Position numbers and translations under genes: made by a program. The notes under the pieces are model-generated. The model worked only from the letters and a program-made list of their open reading frames with translations. It was not told the origin of the DNA and made no database searches. 64,000 nt of DNA from GWE2-51-13 sp942492825 (GTDB taxonomy: Bacteria > Bacillota_I > Bacilli_A > Erysipelotrichales > Erysipelotrichaceae). The stretch lies in NCBI GenBank assembly GCA_942492825.1, contig OW818635.1, forward strand, positions 248,001 to 312,000. The letters run 5' to 3'. This document shows, in pieces, positions 16,123-24,522 of this stretch; the first letter of the stretch is position 1, and every line of letters begins with the position of its first letter.

Positions 16123-17481
16123 ATGCCGACCTATCTTCTTTTCGATGTCGGGTCGACCTACACCAAAGGTTGTATCGTCGATACGGATCGCGAGGAAATC
16201 CTAGCGACCGCTCAGAGCGAAACCACCGCAACGACGGATATCTCTGAAGGTATCGAAAGTGTAAAGTCCAAAATGAGAACAGTATTGGCTACGCAGAAAA
16301 TCCACCAAACCTTGGTTTGTAGCTCCGCCAAAGGCGGACTGAAAATGGTCGCGGTCGGATTGGTTCCTGATTTAACGTTAAAAGCCGCCACGTTGGCGTG
16401 CTATAGTGCCGGTGCCAAAGTCGTCGGATCGTACTCGTTTAAACTTAACACATCCGAAATCGAAGCGATTGATGCCTCCGGTTGCGACATTCTTCTCCTC
16501 TGCGGAGGAACCGACGGTGGCAATACCGAAGTGGTACTTCATAACGCAGCCAAACTTACATCACTTCAGAAACGTTTTCCGATCCTCTACGCCGGAAACA
16601 AATCCTGTCGCGACGAAGTTATGTCGATTTTATTGAATGCCGGATTTGATGTTATGCATTGCGACAATGTGATGCCAAGTTACGGACAACTCGAAGTCGA
16701 TTCCGCACGTCAAAAAATCCGCGAACAATTCCTTGCCACCATCACGAAAGCGAAAGGACTGACCTCGCTTCGTTCGGTGCTTGACGATATCGTCTTACCT
16801 ACTCCGTATAGCGTTATGGAAGCCTTGAAATTGCTATCCAAAGGAACCAACACCGAAACCGGCCTTGGGGACTTGATGGCGGTCGATATCGGAGGCGCCA
16901 CGACGGATGTCTATTCGATCAACGATTCCTTCATCCTGCGTGACAATGTCGGATATAAGGGATTACGCGAACCACTTGATAAACGTAGCGTGGAAGGGGA
17001 CTTGGGGGTTCGTTTCAACGCTTCCAGCGTGCTTACGCTCAAGGAACAAGTAGCGGACGAAAATCTCAAACATTACGTCGAAAAAATCAGTAACGACATA
17101 CATTATCCGCCTAATCAAATGTATGACACCGTCTTGGCATCCTGGTGTTGCGGCATCGCAACCGGGCGGCATGCTGGACGATTGGAATCGGCCTACACGC
17201 CGCTTGGTGTGAGTTATTACCAGACCGGAAAAGACCTCCGTGAAGTCACCAAACTCATCGGAATCGGCGGACCGATCCTCCATTCCGACGCCCCGATTGA
17301 AATCCTATCCCAAGCGTTGGCTCGATCGGAATCCCTTGAGATTCTGTGTCCCCAACAACTCGATTATTATCTCGATCGAAACTATGTGGTAAGTTGTTTA
17401 GGACTTTTAGTCCCGAAACATCCGGATGCCATACTAAGAATCCTCAAGAAGAACGTGGAGAAAATCAACGATGATCAATGA
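16123..17481 (+). CDS. glmL: GlmL, ASKHA-type protein of the glutamate mutase operon
   Basis: I set the start at ATG 16123 (PTYLLFDVGSTYTK); the frame is open further upstream, inside glmS, but that stretch is not conserved-looking. The 452-residue protein has the actin/Hsp70-type phosphate-1 motif FDVGSTYTKG, a second nucleotide loop MAVDIGGATTDVYS near residue 250, and CGIATGRHAG toward the end. GlmL/MutL always accompanies glmS and glmE and is thought to reactivate or protect the B12 mutase using ATP, though its biochemistry is not settled. It overlaps glmE by 11 bases. Confidence 0.93.
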   Translation: MPTYLLFDVGSTYTKGCIVDTDREEILATAQSETTATTDISEGIESVKSKMRTVLATQKIHQTLVCSSAKGGLKMVAVGLVPDLTLKAATLACYSAGAKVVGSYSFKLNTSEIEAIDASGCDILLLCGGTDGGNTEVVLHNAAKLTSLQKRFPILYAGNKSCRDEVMSILLNAGFDVMHCDNVMPSYGQLEVDSARQKIREQFLATITKAKGLTSLRSVLDDIVLPTPYSVMEALKLLSKGTNTETGLGDLMAVDIGGATTDVYSINDSFILRDNVGYKGLREPLDKRSVEGDLGVRFNASSVLTLKEQVADENLKHYVEKISNDIHYPPNQMYDTVLASWCCGIATGRHAGRLESAYTPLGVSYYQTGKDLREVTKLIGIGGPILHSDAPIEILSQALARSESLEILCPQQLDYYLDRNYVVSCLGLLVPKHPDAILRILKKNVEKINDDQ

Positions 17482-18916
17482 GAAAATGCCCTTAGCGATG
17501 TTTATGGAATTACGCAAAGAAGTGCTCAACCAGTGGCCGACCGGCAAGGAAGTGGATTTGGACGAAGCCATAGCTTATCAGAAGAACATTCAATCGAATC
17601 GACGGTTTAGCGATCGGTTATTCCGCGCGAAAAACGAGCGCGAAACCTTGGTTCAACCGCGTGCAGGCGTTGCGCTGCCTAACCAACATCTCGAACTTTT
17701 GCGGTTTCTTCAAAACGAAGGTGGTGCCGATCTGTTGCCGACCACCATCGATAGTTACACGCGTCATAATAGATACAAAGAAGCGCAAGCCGGCATCGAT
17801 GAAAGCGTTCGTACCGGAAAATCGTTGTTGAACGGATTTCCGGCAGTTAACCACGGTGTCAGAGTTTGTCGGGATATCATCGAAAAACTGAATGTTCCAT
17901 TACAAGTTCGTCATGGGACGCCGGATGCAAGATTGTTGGCCGAAATCACTTTGGCAGGCGGATTCACATCCTTTGAAGGCGGAGGCATCTCCTACAATAT
18001 TCCGTACGGAAAAAACAACAGTTTGGAAAAGACCATCACGGATTGGCAATATGTCGATCGATTGATCGGCTATTACGAAGAACAGGGCGTTCGCATCAAT
18101 CGCGAACCCTTCGGACCCTTGACCGGAACCCTGGTTCCTCCGTGCATATCGCATAGCGTCGCGATTTTGGAAAGTCTCTTGGCAGCCCAACAAGGATGCA
18201 AATGCATCACAGTCGGGTATGGACAATGCGGTAACCAGATCCAAGACATCGCCGCGATCAAAACCTTAGGCAATTTGACGCAACGATACTTACGTCGATT
18301 CGGTTATGACGATGTGTTGGTGACGACCGTCTTCCATCAATGGATGGGAGGATTTCCGCAAGATGAGGCAAAAGCCTATGGCGTTATCGCTTGGGGAGCC
18401 GCAACCGCGGTATTAGCAGGTGCGACCAAAGTCATCGTCAAATCTCCGCACGAAGCCTTCGGTGTTCCGACAGCCGAAGCCAATGCGAATGGACTTAAAA
18501 CCACTAAGCAACTGACCGTGATGCTGAAGGATCAGATTGCGATTGAAAGTCCCGCGATCCAATTTGAAATGGAAATCATCGAACGCGAAACCGTTAGTAT
18601 CTTGGAAGCTGTTCTAGCTTTAGGAGAGAACGACTTCGGTAAAAGCGCGGTACGCGGATTTGAAGCCGGTTTGATCGACGTTCCATTCGCTCCGGCGCAA
18701 TGCAACGCCAACAAAGCCCTGCCGGCCCGCGATAATAACGGTGCAGTACGGTTTCTGGATTTCGGTAATCTACCCTTTGACGAGGAATTGAAGAAGTTCC
18801 ATCAAGAAAAACTACGAGAGAGAGCCGCATTCGAACGGCGTGACGTCAGTTTTCAAATGGTGATCGACGACATTTACGCCGTCAGTAAAGGTCATTTGGT
18901 CGGAAGACCTAGATAA
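17471..18916 (+). CDS. glmE: Methylaspartate (glutamate) mutase, epsilon subunit
   Basis: GlmE is the catalytic TIM-barrel subunit that holds glutamate and pairs with GlmS and adenosylcobalamin. The 481-residue length is typical of the clostridial enzyme. Visible landmarks include QVRHGTPDARLLAEI, FEGGGISYNIPYGKN, REPFGPLTGTLVPP, GQCGNQIQDIAA and HQWMGGFPQDE, all characteristic of the family. It starts at ATG 17471 with GTGGAG upstream, inside the end of glmL. Methylaspartate ammonia-lyase follows nine bases downstream, so the substrate is handed to the next step. Confidence 0.96.
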   Translation: MINEKMPLAMFMELRKEVLNQWPTGKEVDLDEAIAYQKNIQSNRRFSDRLFRAKNERETLVQPRAGVALPNQHLELLRFLQNEGGADLLPTTIDSYTRHNRYKEAQAGIDESVRTGKSLLNGFPAVNHGVRVCRDIIEKLNVPLQVRHGTPDARLLAEITLAGGFTSFEGGGISYNIPYGKNNSLEKTITDWQYVDRLIGYYEEQGVRINREPFGPLTGTLVPPCISHSVAILESLLAAQQGCKCITVGYGQCGNQIQDIAAIKTLGNLTQRYLRRFGYDDVLVTTVFHQWMGGFPQDEAKAYGVIAWGAATAVLAGATKVIVKSPHEAFGVPTAEANANGLKTTKQLTVMLKDQIAIESPAIQFEMEIIERETVSILEAVLALGENDFGKSAVRGFEAGLIDVPFAPAQCNANKALPARDNNGAVRFLDFGNLPFDEELKKFHQEKLRERAAFERRDVSFQMVIDDIYAVSKGHLVGRPR

Positions 18917-18925
18917 CGAGGAAAT

Positions 18926-20176
18926 ATGAAAATCATCGATGTTGTAACGAGCATTGGTCGTACGGGATTCTACTTCGACGACCAAAAAGCCATCAAACAA
19001 GGCGCCAAATGCGATGGTAACTTCTATATCGGCGAAACCGTCACACCGGGATTCAAACGGATTCGTCAAGCCGGCGAATCGTTAACGATCATGCTCGTCC
19101 TTGAAGACGGACAAATCGGGATGGGAGATTGTTGCGCGGTTCAATATAGCGGATGCGGAGGACGCGATCCGCTCTTTGTGGCGAAAGAATTCGAGGAAGT
19201 CGTAAAACAAGCTATCAAACCTTTGTTGGTCGGACGAACCTTAACGAGTTTCCGGGAAATGGCCCACGAGTTCGATTCGTTGGTACTTGACGGGAAACGG
19301 ATCCATACCGCATTACGCTATGGATTGACCCAGGCAATCTTGGATGCGGTCGCCAAAGCCAAACATATGCAAATGGCCAATATCGTCGCGCAAGAATACG
19401 GAACGCAGGTGAGCGAAACCTGTATCCCGATCTTTAGCCAAAGCGGTGACAATCGTTATGACAACGTCGATAAGATGATCATCAAAGGCAGCGCGGTCTT
19501 ACCGCATGCCCTAATCAACCATGTCGATACGAAACTTGGAAAACATGGTGAGATTTTGTTAGACTATGTCAAATGGTTGCGTAAACGTGTCGATGAACAC
19601 AAAGCCAACGATAGTTATCATCCGGTATTCCATCTGGATCTCTATGGAACCTTAGGAATCATCTTCAAAACCGATTATCAAGCGATGGCGGACTATTTGT
19701 TAACGTTGCGCGAAGCGTGCGGCGATTATCATTTACGCATCGAAGGTCCGGTCGATTTCGACGATCGTGAATCCACGATGCTCGGTCTGCAAGCCATCAC
19801 GAAAGTTCTGGATGATCGCAAGATCGACGTGGAAATCGTGGCGGACGAATGGTGCAACACCCTTGAAGACATCCAATATTTCGCCGATCACAAAGCCGGC
19901 CATATGGTCCAAATCAAAACCCCGGATCTTGGTGGCATTCAAAATACGGTCGAAGCGGTCCTTTACTGTAAAGCCAAAGGCATCGGTGCCTATCAAGGCG
20001 GCACATGCAACGAAACGGATATCAGCGCCAAAACCTGCGTCCATCTCGCCATGGCGACCCAACCGGTCCAAATCTTGGCGAAACCCGGTATGGGCGTAGA
20101 TGAAGGGTATATGATCTGTTTTAACGAAATGCAACGTATATTGGCGCTAAACCAAGCATTGAAAGGGAGAAAGTAA
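18926..20176 (+). CDS. mal: Methylaspartate ammonia-lyase
   Basis: MAL removes ammonia from 3-methylaspartate to give mesaconate; it belongs to the enolase superfamily and needs Mg2+ and K+. The 416-residue protein is close to the Clostridium tetanomorphum enzyme. Lys331 in IKTPDLGG and His194 in LPHALIN fall exactly at the residue numbers of the two catalytic bases in that enzyme. Metal ligands lie in FHLDLYG, IEGPVD and VADEW. It starts at ATG 18926 after ACGAGGAAAT. The AtuA-like gene begins one base after the mal stop, placing that protein in the next step of the route or in its control. Confidence 0.96.
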   Translation: MKIIDVVTSIGRTGFYFDDQKAIKQGAKCDGNFYIGETVTPGFKRIRQAGESLTIMLVLEDGQIGMGDCCAVQYSGCGGRDPLFVAKEFEEVVKQAIKPLLVGRTLTSFREMAHEFDSLVLDGKRIHTALRYGLTQAILDAVAKAKHMQMANIVAQEYGTQVSETCIPIFSQSGDNRYDNVDKMIIKGSAVLPHALINHVDTKLGKHGEILLDYVKWLRKRVDEHKANDSYHPVFHLDLYGTLGIIFKTDYQAMADYLLTLREACGDYHLRIEGPVDFDDRESTMLGLQAITKVLDDRKIDVEIVADEWCNTLEDIQYFADHKAGHMVQIKTPDLGGIQNTVEAVLYCKAKGIGAYQGGTCNETDISAKTCVHLAMATQPVQILAKPGMGVDEGYMICFNEMQRILALNQALKGRK

Positions 20177-20177
20177 T

Positions 20178-21542
20178 ATGGAAAGCATCAAGATCCTCTC
20201 CGCGACGGCTATCCTCGGATATGGATTTCCGATGGAAAGCTTCGCGAAAGGCATGGAAATGCAACCCGACTGTATCGCCGTGGATGCCGGTTCCACCGAT
20301 CCGGGACCGTATTATCTCGGTGCCGGGGTTTCCTTTACCGATCGTTTCGCGGTCAAACGCGACCTAGCCATCATGATTCAAGCCGGCGTCAAAAACAATA
20401 TTCCCGTCTTAGTCGGCAGTGCCGGCGGAAGCGGAGCGAAACCGCATTTGGACTGGTGTCTGGACATCGTCCGTGAAATCGCGGAAGAAGGGGATCTCCA
20501 TTTTAAAATGGCGGTCATCGAAGCGGATTTCGACCGTGATTTCCTACTTGAAGAATTTAATAAAGGAAAAATCAAACCCTTGCATCCGGCCCCTGAATGT
20601 ACGCGAGAAGACATTCTTGATTCGACTCACATCGTCGGTCAAATGGGCGTCGAACCTTTTCTTAAGGCATTGAAAGAAGGCGCCCAAGTCATCATCGCCG
20701 GTCGTGCCTATGATCCGACCGTATTTGCGGCGTTACCGATCCTCCGCGGATTCGATCCAGGATTAGCGTTACATTGCGGAAAGATCCTTGAATGTGCCGC
20801 CATCGCGTCCACCCCGGGCAGCGGAAGCGACTGTATGTTCGCGACGATCTACTCGGATCGTTTCATCTTACAAACCCTCAATCCCGTACGTCGCTGTACG
20901 ACCTTAAGCGTCAGCGCACATACCTTATACGAAAAAACCAATCCTTACATTTTGCCAGGTCCTGGGGGAACCATCGATTTGCACGAATCGGTTTTTACCC
21001 AATTGGATGACCAACGTGTCGAAGTGAAGGGAAGCAAATTCATTCCTTCTAATCCATATACGATCAAACTTGAAGGCGCCAAATGCGTCGGATATCGCAC
21101 CGTGAGTATTGCGGGTGTTCGCGATCCGATCTTAATTCGGGAAATCGACACGATCCTTGAAGGTGTCAAACAGCGTGTAACGGATAACTTTAAGAACTTG
21201 AACGACTTCCATCTCAATTTCAAAATCTATGGGAAAAACGGTGTCATGGGTGATCTTGAACCTGTCACCCAAATCAACTCGCATGAGTTATGCATCGTCA
21301 TAGATGCGGTCGCATCGACGCAGGAAGTCGCCAATACGGTATGCAGTTTCGCTCGCAGCACCATGTTGCACTATGGGTATCCGGGGCGTATCGCAACCGC
21401 CGGAAATTTGGCATTTCCATATTCGCCCAGCGACTTTAAAGTCGGGGCTGTATATAATTTCAGTCTCTATCATTTGATCGAAGTGAGCGATCCTGTCGCT
21501 TGTTTTAGAACGACCTATGTCGATGTGCGAGGTGGAAAATGA
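20178..21542 (+). CDS. AtuA-like (DUF1446) protein, candidate enzyme after methylaspartate ammonia-lyase
   Basis: The 454-residue protein resembles the acyclic terpene utilisation AtuA family (DUF1446): IAVDAGSTDPGPYYLGAG near residue 35, VGSAGGSGAKPHLDW near 80, GRAYDPTVFAALP near 175, and LPGPGGTIDLHES near 255. The biochemical function of the family is not established to my knowledge. Here it is one base downstream of mal and overlaps the DUF4387 gene by four bases. Mesaconate must next be hydrated to citramalate; no fumarase- or aconitase-like mesaconase is in the window, so this pair is a candidate hydratase or acts in an alternative fate of mesaconate. That is inference from gene order. 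Confidence 0.75.
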   Translation: MESIKILSATAILGYGFPMESFAKGMEMQPDCIAVDAGSTDPGPYYLGAGVSFTDRFAVKRDLAIMIQAGVKNNIPVLVGSAGGSGAKPHLDWCLDIVREIAEEGDLHFKMAVIEADFDRDFLLEEFNKGKIKPLHPAPECTREDILDSTHIVGQMGVEPFLKALKEGAQVIIAGRAYDPTVFAALPILRGFDPGLALHCGKILECAAIASTPGSGSDCMFATIYSDRFILQTLNPVRRCTTLSVSAHTLYEKTNPYILPGPGGTIDLHESVFTQLDDQRVEVKGSKFIPSNPYTIKLEGAKCVGYRTVSIAGVRDPILIREIDTILEGVKQRVTDNFKNLNDFHLNFKIYGKNGVMGDLEPVTQINSHELCIVIDAVASTQEVANTVCSFARSTMLHYGYPGRIATAGNLAFPYSPSDFKVGAVYNFSLYHLIEVSDPVACFRTTYVDVRGGK

Positions 21543-21862
21543 AAACGAAGCTAATCGATCTGGCGAAGGTCATCCGCTCGAAAAACTCGGGTCCGTACGA
21601 GCTCACGTTCGATATCATCCTGAATGATAAGGAGACGTATGAGTTATTGGTGAAGAAACAATGCATCAATGCGAAATTGATTGCGGACTTGTATAAGATC
21701 AATGAATCCGATGTCATCAATATCATCGCCTTCGCCCCTGCCAATGCGATCAAAGCCACGATCATCCGACCGATGGCAAGCGGTGACATCCGTGAGACCG
21801 ATGTCTACGGTGCCCAACAACACGCACCTTTGCTAAGCCTCGAGTTCGACTTGGATGAATAA
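21539..21862 (+). CDS. DUF4387 small protein, partner of the AtuA-like protein
   Basis: The 107-residue protein begins KTKLIDLAKVIRSKNSGPYELTFD and contains DVINIIAFAPANAIKATIIRP and SGDIRETDVYGAQQHAPLL, the usual features of DUF4387 proteins that accompany DUF1446/AtuA genes. Its ATG overlaps the AtuA-like stop as ATGA, so a 1:1 complex is plausible. The repeated pairing suggests it is a small subunit. Its catalytic contribution is unknown. Confidence 0.75.
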   Translation: MKTKLIDLAKVIRSKNSGPYELTFDIILNDKETYELLVKKQCINAKLIADLYKINESDVINIIAFAPANAIKATIIRPMASGDIRETDVYGAQQHAPLLSLEFDLDE

Positions 21863-21867
21863 TCAGA

Positions 21868-22842
21868 ATGTTGAAACTACGGCATTTATTTGAAAATTAC
21901 GAATTAGCGAAAACCGCGCTTCAATCCTGGGAACATGATACTGAATCGCTGGACGAAACGTTGTCCTATTATCGGATTTCGTCCAACGCAATCTATCCTT
22001 TCAAGCAAAAGGGCGAAGTCTGTTTTTTGCGTCTAGCTCCGGTCGACGAAAAGTTCAAGAAAAATATTCTCGGTGAGTTGGAGTTTATAAACTACCTGAT
22101 TACAAATGGCTATCCGGCATTGATTCCGATTCCGACCTTTAATAATGAAACCTATATCCAGCTCAGTTCGCCTTGGGGCGAATATTTCGCGAGCGCATTT
22201 CGAAAAGTTCCGGGAGTTCAACTTGATGATACGGACTTGTCGGAAGAGATCCTTGTGGCCTATGGGAAAGCGTTGGGACGACTTCATTCTCTATCTTCAC
22301 GATTTACTCCGATGAATGCAAAATGGTCACATGATGAAGCACTTCACTGGATTGAAATGACATTGAACGAATATAAAGCATCCATTGTTGTCATCCACGA
22401 ACTGAATGAAGTGAAGAAATCATTGAGTCAAATTTCAATGAGTCCGGAGAATTACGGACTCATCCATTACGACTTTGAGTCAGATAATGTCTTTTACGAT
22501 GAAGCGACACAGACGTGTTCGGTGATCGATTTCGACGATGGGATGTACCATTGGTATGCGTTGGATCTCGAACAAGTGTTTGATTCACTTGGAGAAATGC
22601 TTGAAGAAGAGAAGTTAACCCACGCCAAAGATACATTCATACAGGCGTATCAAACCGAGTTCGGTGTTTCAAAGGAAACCGAAAGCTTGTTTCCGTTGAT
22701 GCGACGTTTCGTGAACTTGTACCGCTATGCTCGGCTGATCCGGTGTGTTTCTGACGTGTTTGAGAATGAGCCCGAGTGGTTATTCGGACTTAGGAAAAAG
22801 TTGAATTCTATCATTGATCGCTACGAAACAAGTTTACGTTAA
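21868..22842 (+). CDS. Aminoglycoside-phosphotransferase-fold kinase-like protein
   Basis: The 324-residue protein has the APH/choline-kinase fold: an N-lobe with FLRLAPVDEK and a strand ending in a catalytic-type lysine, hinge SAFRKVPG, the Brenner motif HYDFESDN (His200, Asp202, Asn207) and the metal-binding VIDFDD. It lies five bases after DUF4387 with no strong ribosome site, so it is probably translated by coupling as the last gene of the operon. The small-molecule substrate is unknown. It may be unrelated to the methylaspartate route and simply share the transcript. Confidence 0.78.
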   Translation: MLKLRHLFENYELAKTALQSWEHDTESLDETLSYYRISSNAIYPFKQKGEVCFLRLAPVDEKFKKNILGELEFINYLITNGYPALIPIPTFNNETYIQLSSPWGEYFASAFRKVPGVQLDDTDLSEEILVAYGKALGRLHSLSSRFTPMNAKWSHDEALHWIEMTLNEYKASIVVIHELNEVKKSLSQISMSPENYGLIHYDFESDNVFYDEATQTCSVIDFDDGMYHWYALDLEQVFDSLGEMLEEEKLTHAKDTFIQAYQTEFGVSKETESLFPLMRRFVNLYRYARLIRCVSDVFENEPEWLFGLRKKLNSIIDRYETSLR

Positions 22843-22958
22843 ACATATCGATTCGATCTTATGATCTGGATATTTAATCAACAAATCATCATCCGACTTG
22901 TTTTCTCCTCGTCAAAACGACCGTCATTGTGTATGATAATGGGGTAAGAGGGCACATC

Positions 22959-23987
22959 ATGAAAACACCGTTTCTTATCAACGTCATCACCCGTATGAAC
23001 TTCGGCGCGTTTATCGACACATGGAAAAAAGTGAAGAAAGTATCCGGTAAAAACGGAATCGTTCTTTTCTTCGATATGATTTATTGCGGATTGGTCTATC
23101 AAAGCGGATATATCGAGTACGACATCTTCCATTTCTATGACCTCAACGCGAAACAGCGTGATTCCTACATCACACGCGGAAGATTAAATACGATGATCCA
23201 TCGGTTGAATGAACCGGAAAATTGGGAAATGCTTGCGAATAAAGCGGAATTCGACCGCGTCTTCAAAGATTATATTCACCGCGAAAGTTTGGATATCCGT
23301 AGCGCGACGATCGAAGACCTAGAAAAGTTCGTAGCAGGCAAGGAATATGTCATCGGAAAAGTCCTGCGCGGAAGTTGCGGAAAAGGCATCTATAAACTGA
23401 AAGTCTCCGATTATCCAACCCTGAAGGATATGTGGGAATTGATCCACCGCGATGAGATCGGCTTGATCGAGGATTTGGTCGTCCAACATCCGGTCTTGGC
23501 GACGATTCATCCGTATTCCGTCAACACGCTTCGCGTCATGACGATCTTGGTCGACGATGTCGCGCATATACCCTGTGTTTATTTACGCATCGGTAACGGA
23601 AAACATGTCGATAACTTAAATTCCGGCGGATTTGGCGCCGAAGTGAACATCAAGTCAGGAATCATCGATACGGTTGCCGTCGATAAATTTGGGAAACAGG
23701 CTACCGTCCATCCCCTAACAAATGCACCGATTACCGGTGTTCAGCTACCGATGTTTGATGAAGTCAAAGAGTTCTGCCGCGAAGCCGCCAAGGTTGTACC
23801 TGGAATCCGGATGGTCGGTTGGGATGTCTGCATAACCGAGAATGGCCCCTTACTCATCGAAGGAAACCCATTTCCGGGCAACGATTTGACGCAACTTCCG
23901 GAACATATGAAAGGTGGCTTTGGTCGCTATCATCAATTCATGGATATCATCGAAGGGAAATACAAAACGCCTTACGACATGCAATAA
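22959..23987 (+). CDS. Sugar-transfer-associated-type ATP-grasp protein
   Basis: I start at ATG 22959 (KTPFLINVITRMNFG) after AGAGGG; TATGATAAT at 22932-22940 upstream may be its -10. The 342-residue protein shows ATP-grasp features: IGKVLRGSCGKGIYKL as the glycine-rich loop, VVQHPVLATIHPYSVNTLRVMT, and the metal-binding end WDVCITENGPLLIEGNPFPGND. This pattern fits the ATP-grasp family often found with sugar-transfer genes (ATPgrasp_ST). It should ligate a carboxylate to an amine, thiol or hydroxyl using ATP. No glycosyltransferases are adjacent, so the substrate is open. Confidence 0.8.
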   Translation: MKTPFLINVITRMNFGAFIDTWKKVKKVSGKNGIVLFFDMIYCGLVYQSGYIEYDIFHFYDLNAKQRDSYITRGRLNTMIHRLNEPENWEMLANKAEFDRVFKDYIHRESLDIRSATIEDLEKFVAGKEYVIGKVLRGSCGKGIYKLKVSDYPTLKDMWELIHRDEIGLIEDLVVQHPVLATIHPYSVNTLRVMTILVDDVAHIPCVYLRIGNGKHVDNLNSGGFGAEVNIKSGIIDTVAVDKFGKQATVHPLTNAPITGVQLPMFDEVKEFCREAAKVVPGIRMVGWDVCITENGPLLIEGNPFPGNDLTQLPEHMKGGFGRYHQFMDIIEGKYKTPYDMQ

Positions 23988-24010
23988 CCTCTTGAAAAAG
24001 AGGTTTTCTT
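23986..24010 (+). terminator. Terminator after the ATP-grasp gene
   Basis: AACCTCTT (23986-23993) pairs with AAGAGGTT (23998-24005) around GAAA, followed by a T-rich tract. Confidence 0.75.
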
Positions 24011-24042
24011 CATTTTAGCGCATAGTAAGTAAGGGTGATGAA

Positions 24043-24486
24043 ATGAAAACGGTACGCATCTTACTGTATCCGGATACGACGCAAGAAGAAATGTTGATCG
24101 AACTGACAATGAAATTTATAGAAGCATTGATCGAAGGAGTAAGATTCGGGCAAATTGAGCTTCGTGACTTACCGGATTGCTTTGGTCAATCCACAAAACT
24201 CAAGTTGATGAGCGAAATCCGACGCAAACAAAATCAGGATAGAACGTTGAAAATTGCACGTCCGTATTGTCGGTTTGGGGAAGACTATGTCTTGGAGGAT
24301 ACGCTTATACACTTACCAATAAAAGGGAATGAATTTCTATCGATCGTATGCATATTGCGCCCTTTTCAAACTATACTGCTTGACGGGAAACACCCGAAAA
24401 GTCTCGTAATTAAGCGGATGAAAAAGCATTGGTTTGCGTATCTATGGGTCGAAGAGAGTGAAAATAGCGATTTACTTTCAAAGTGA
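24043..24486 (+). CDS. Hypothetical protein
   Basis: The 147-residue frame starts at ATG 24043 after AAGGGTGA, between a terminator and gnd. It opens with a short strand (KTVRILLYPD), then an amphipathic helix (EEMLIELTMKFIEALIEG), a charged KLKLMSEIRRKQNQ helix, and later strands ending in HWFAYLWVEES. There is no signal peptide, membrane segment or recognised motif. Codon use is similar to the neighbours. It is likely a real small cytosolic protein because it fills the gap with a good start site, but I cannot assign a family. Confidence 0.5.
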   Translation: MKTVRILLYPDTTQEEMLIELTMKFIEALIEGVRFGQIELRDLPDCFGQSTKLKLMSEIRRKQNQDRTLKIARPYCRFGEDYVLEDTLIHLPIKGNEFLSIVCILRPFQTILLDGKHPKSLVIKRMKKHWFAYLWVEESENSDLLSK

Positions 24487-24522
24487 GACAGGGTGGGTTA
24501 AAATAAACCCAGAGGTGTCACT

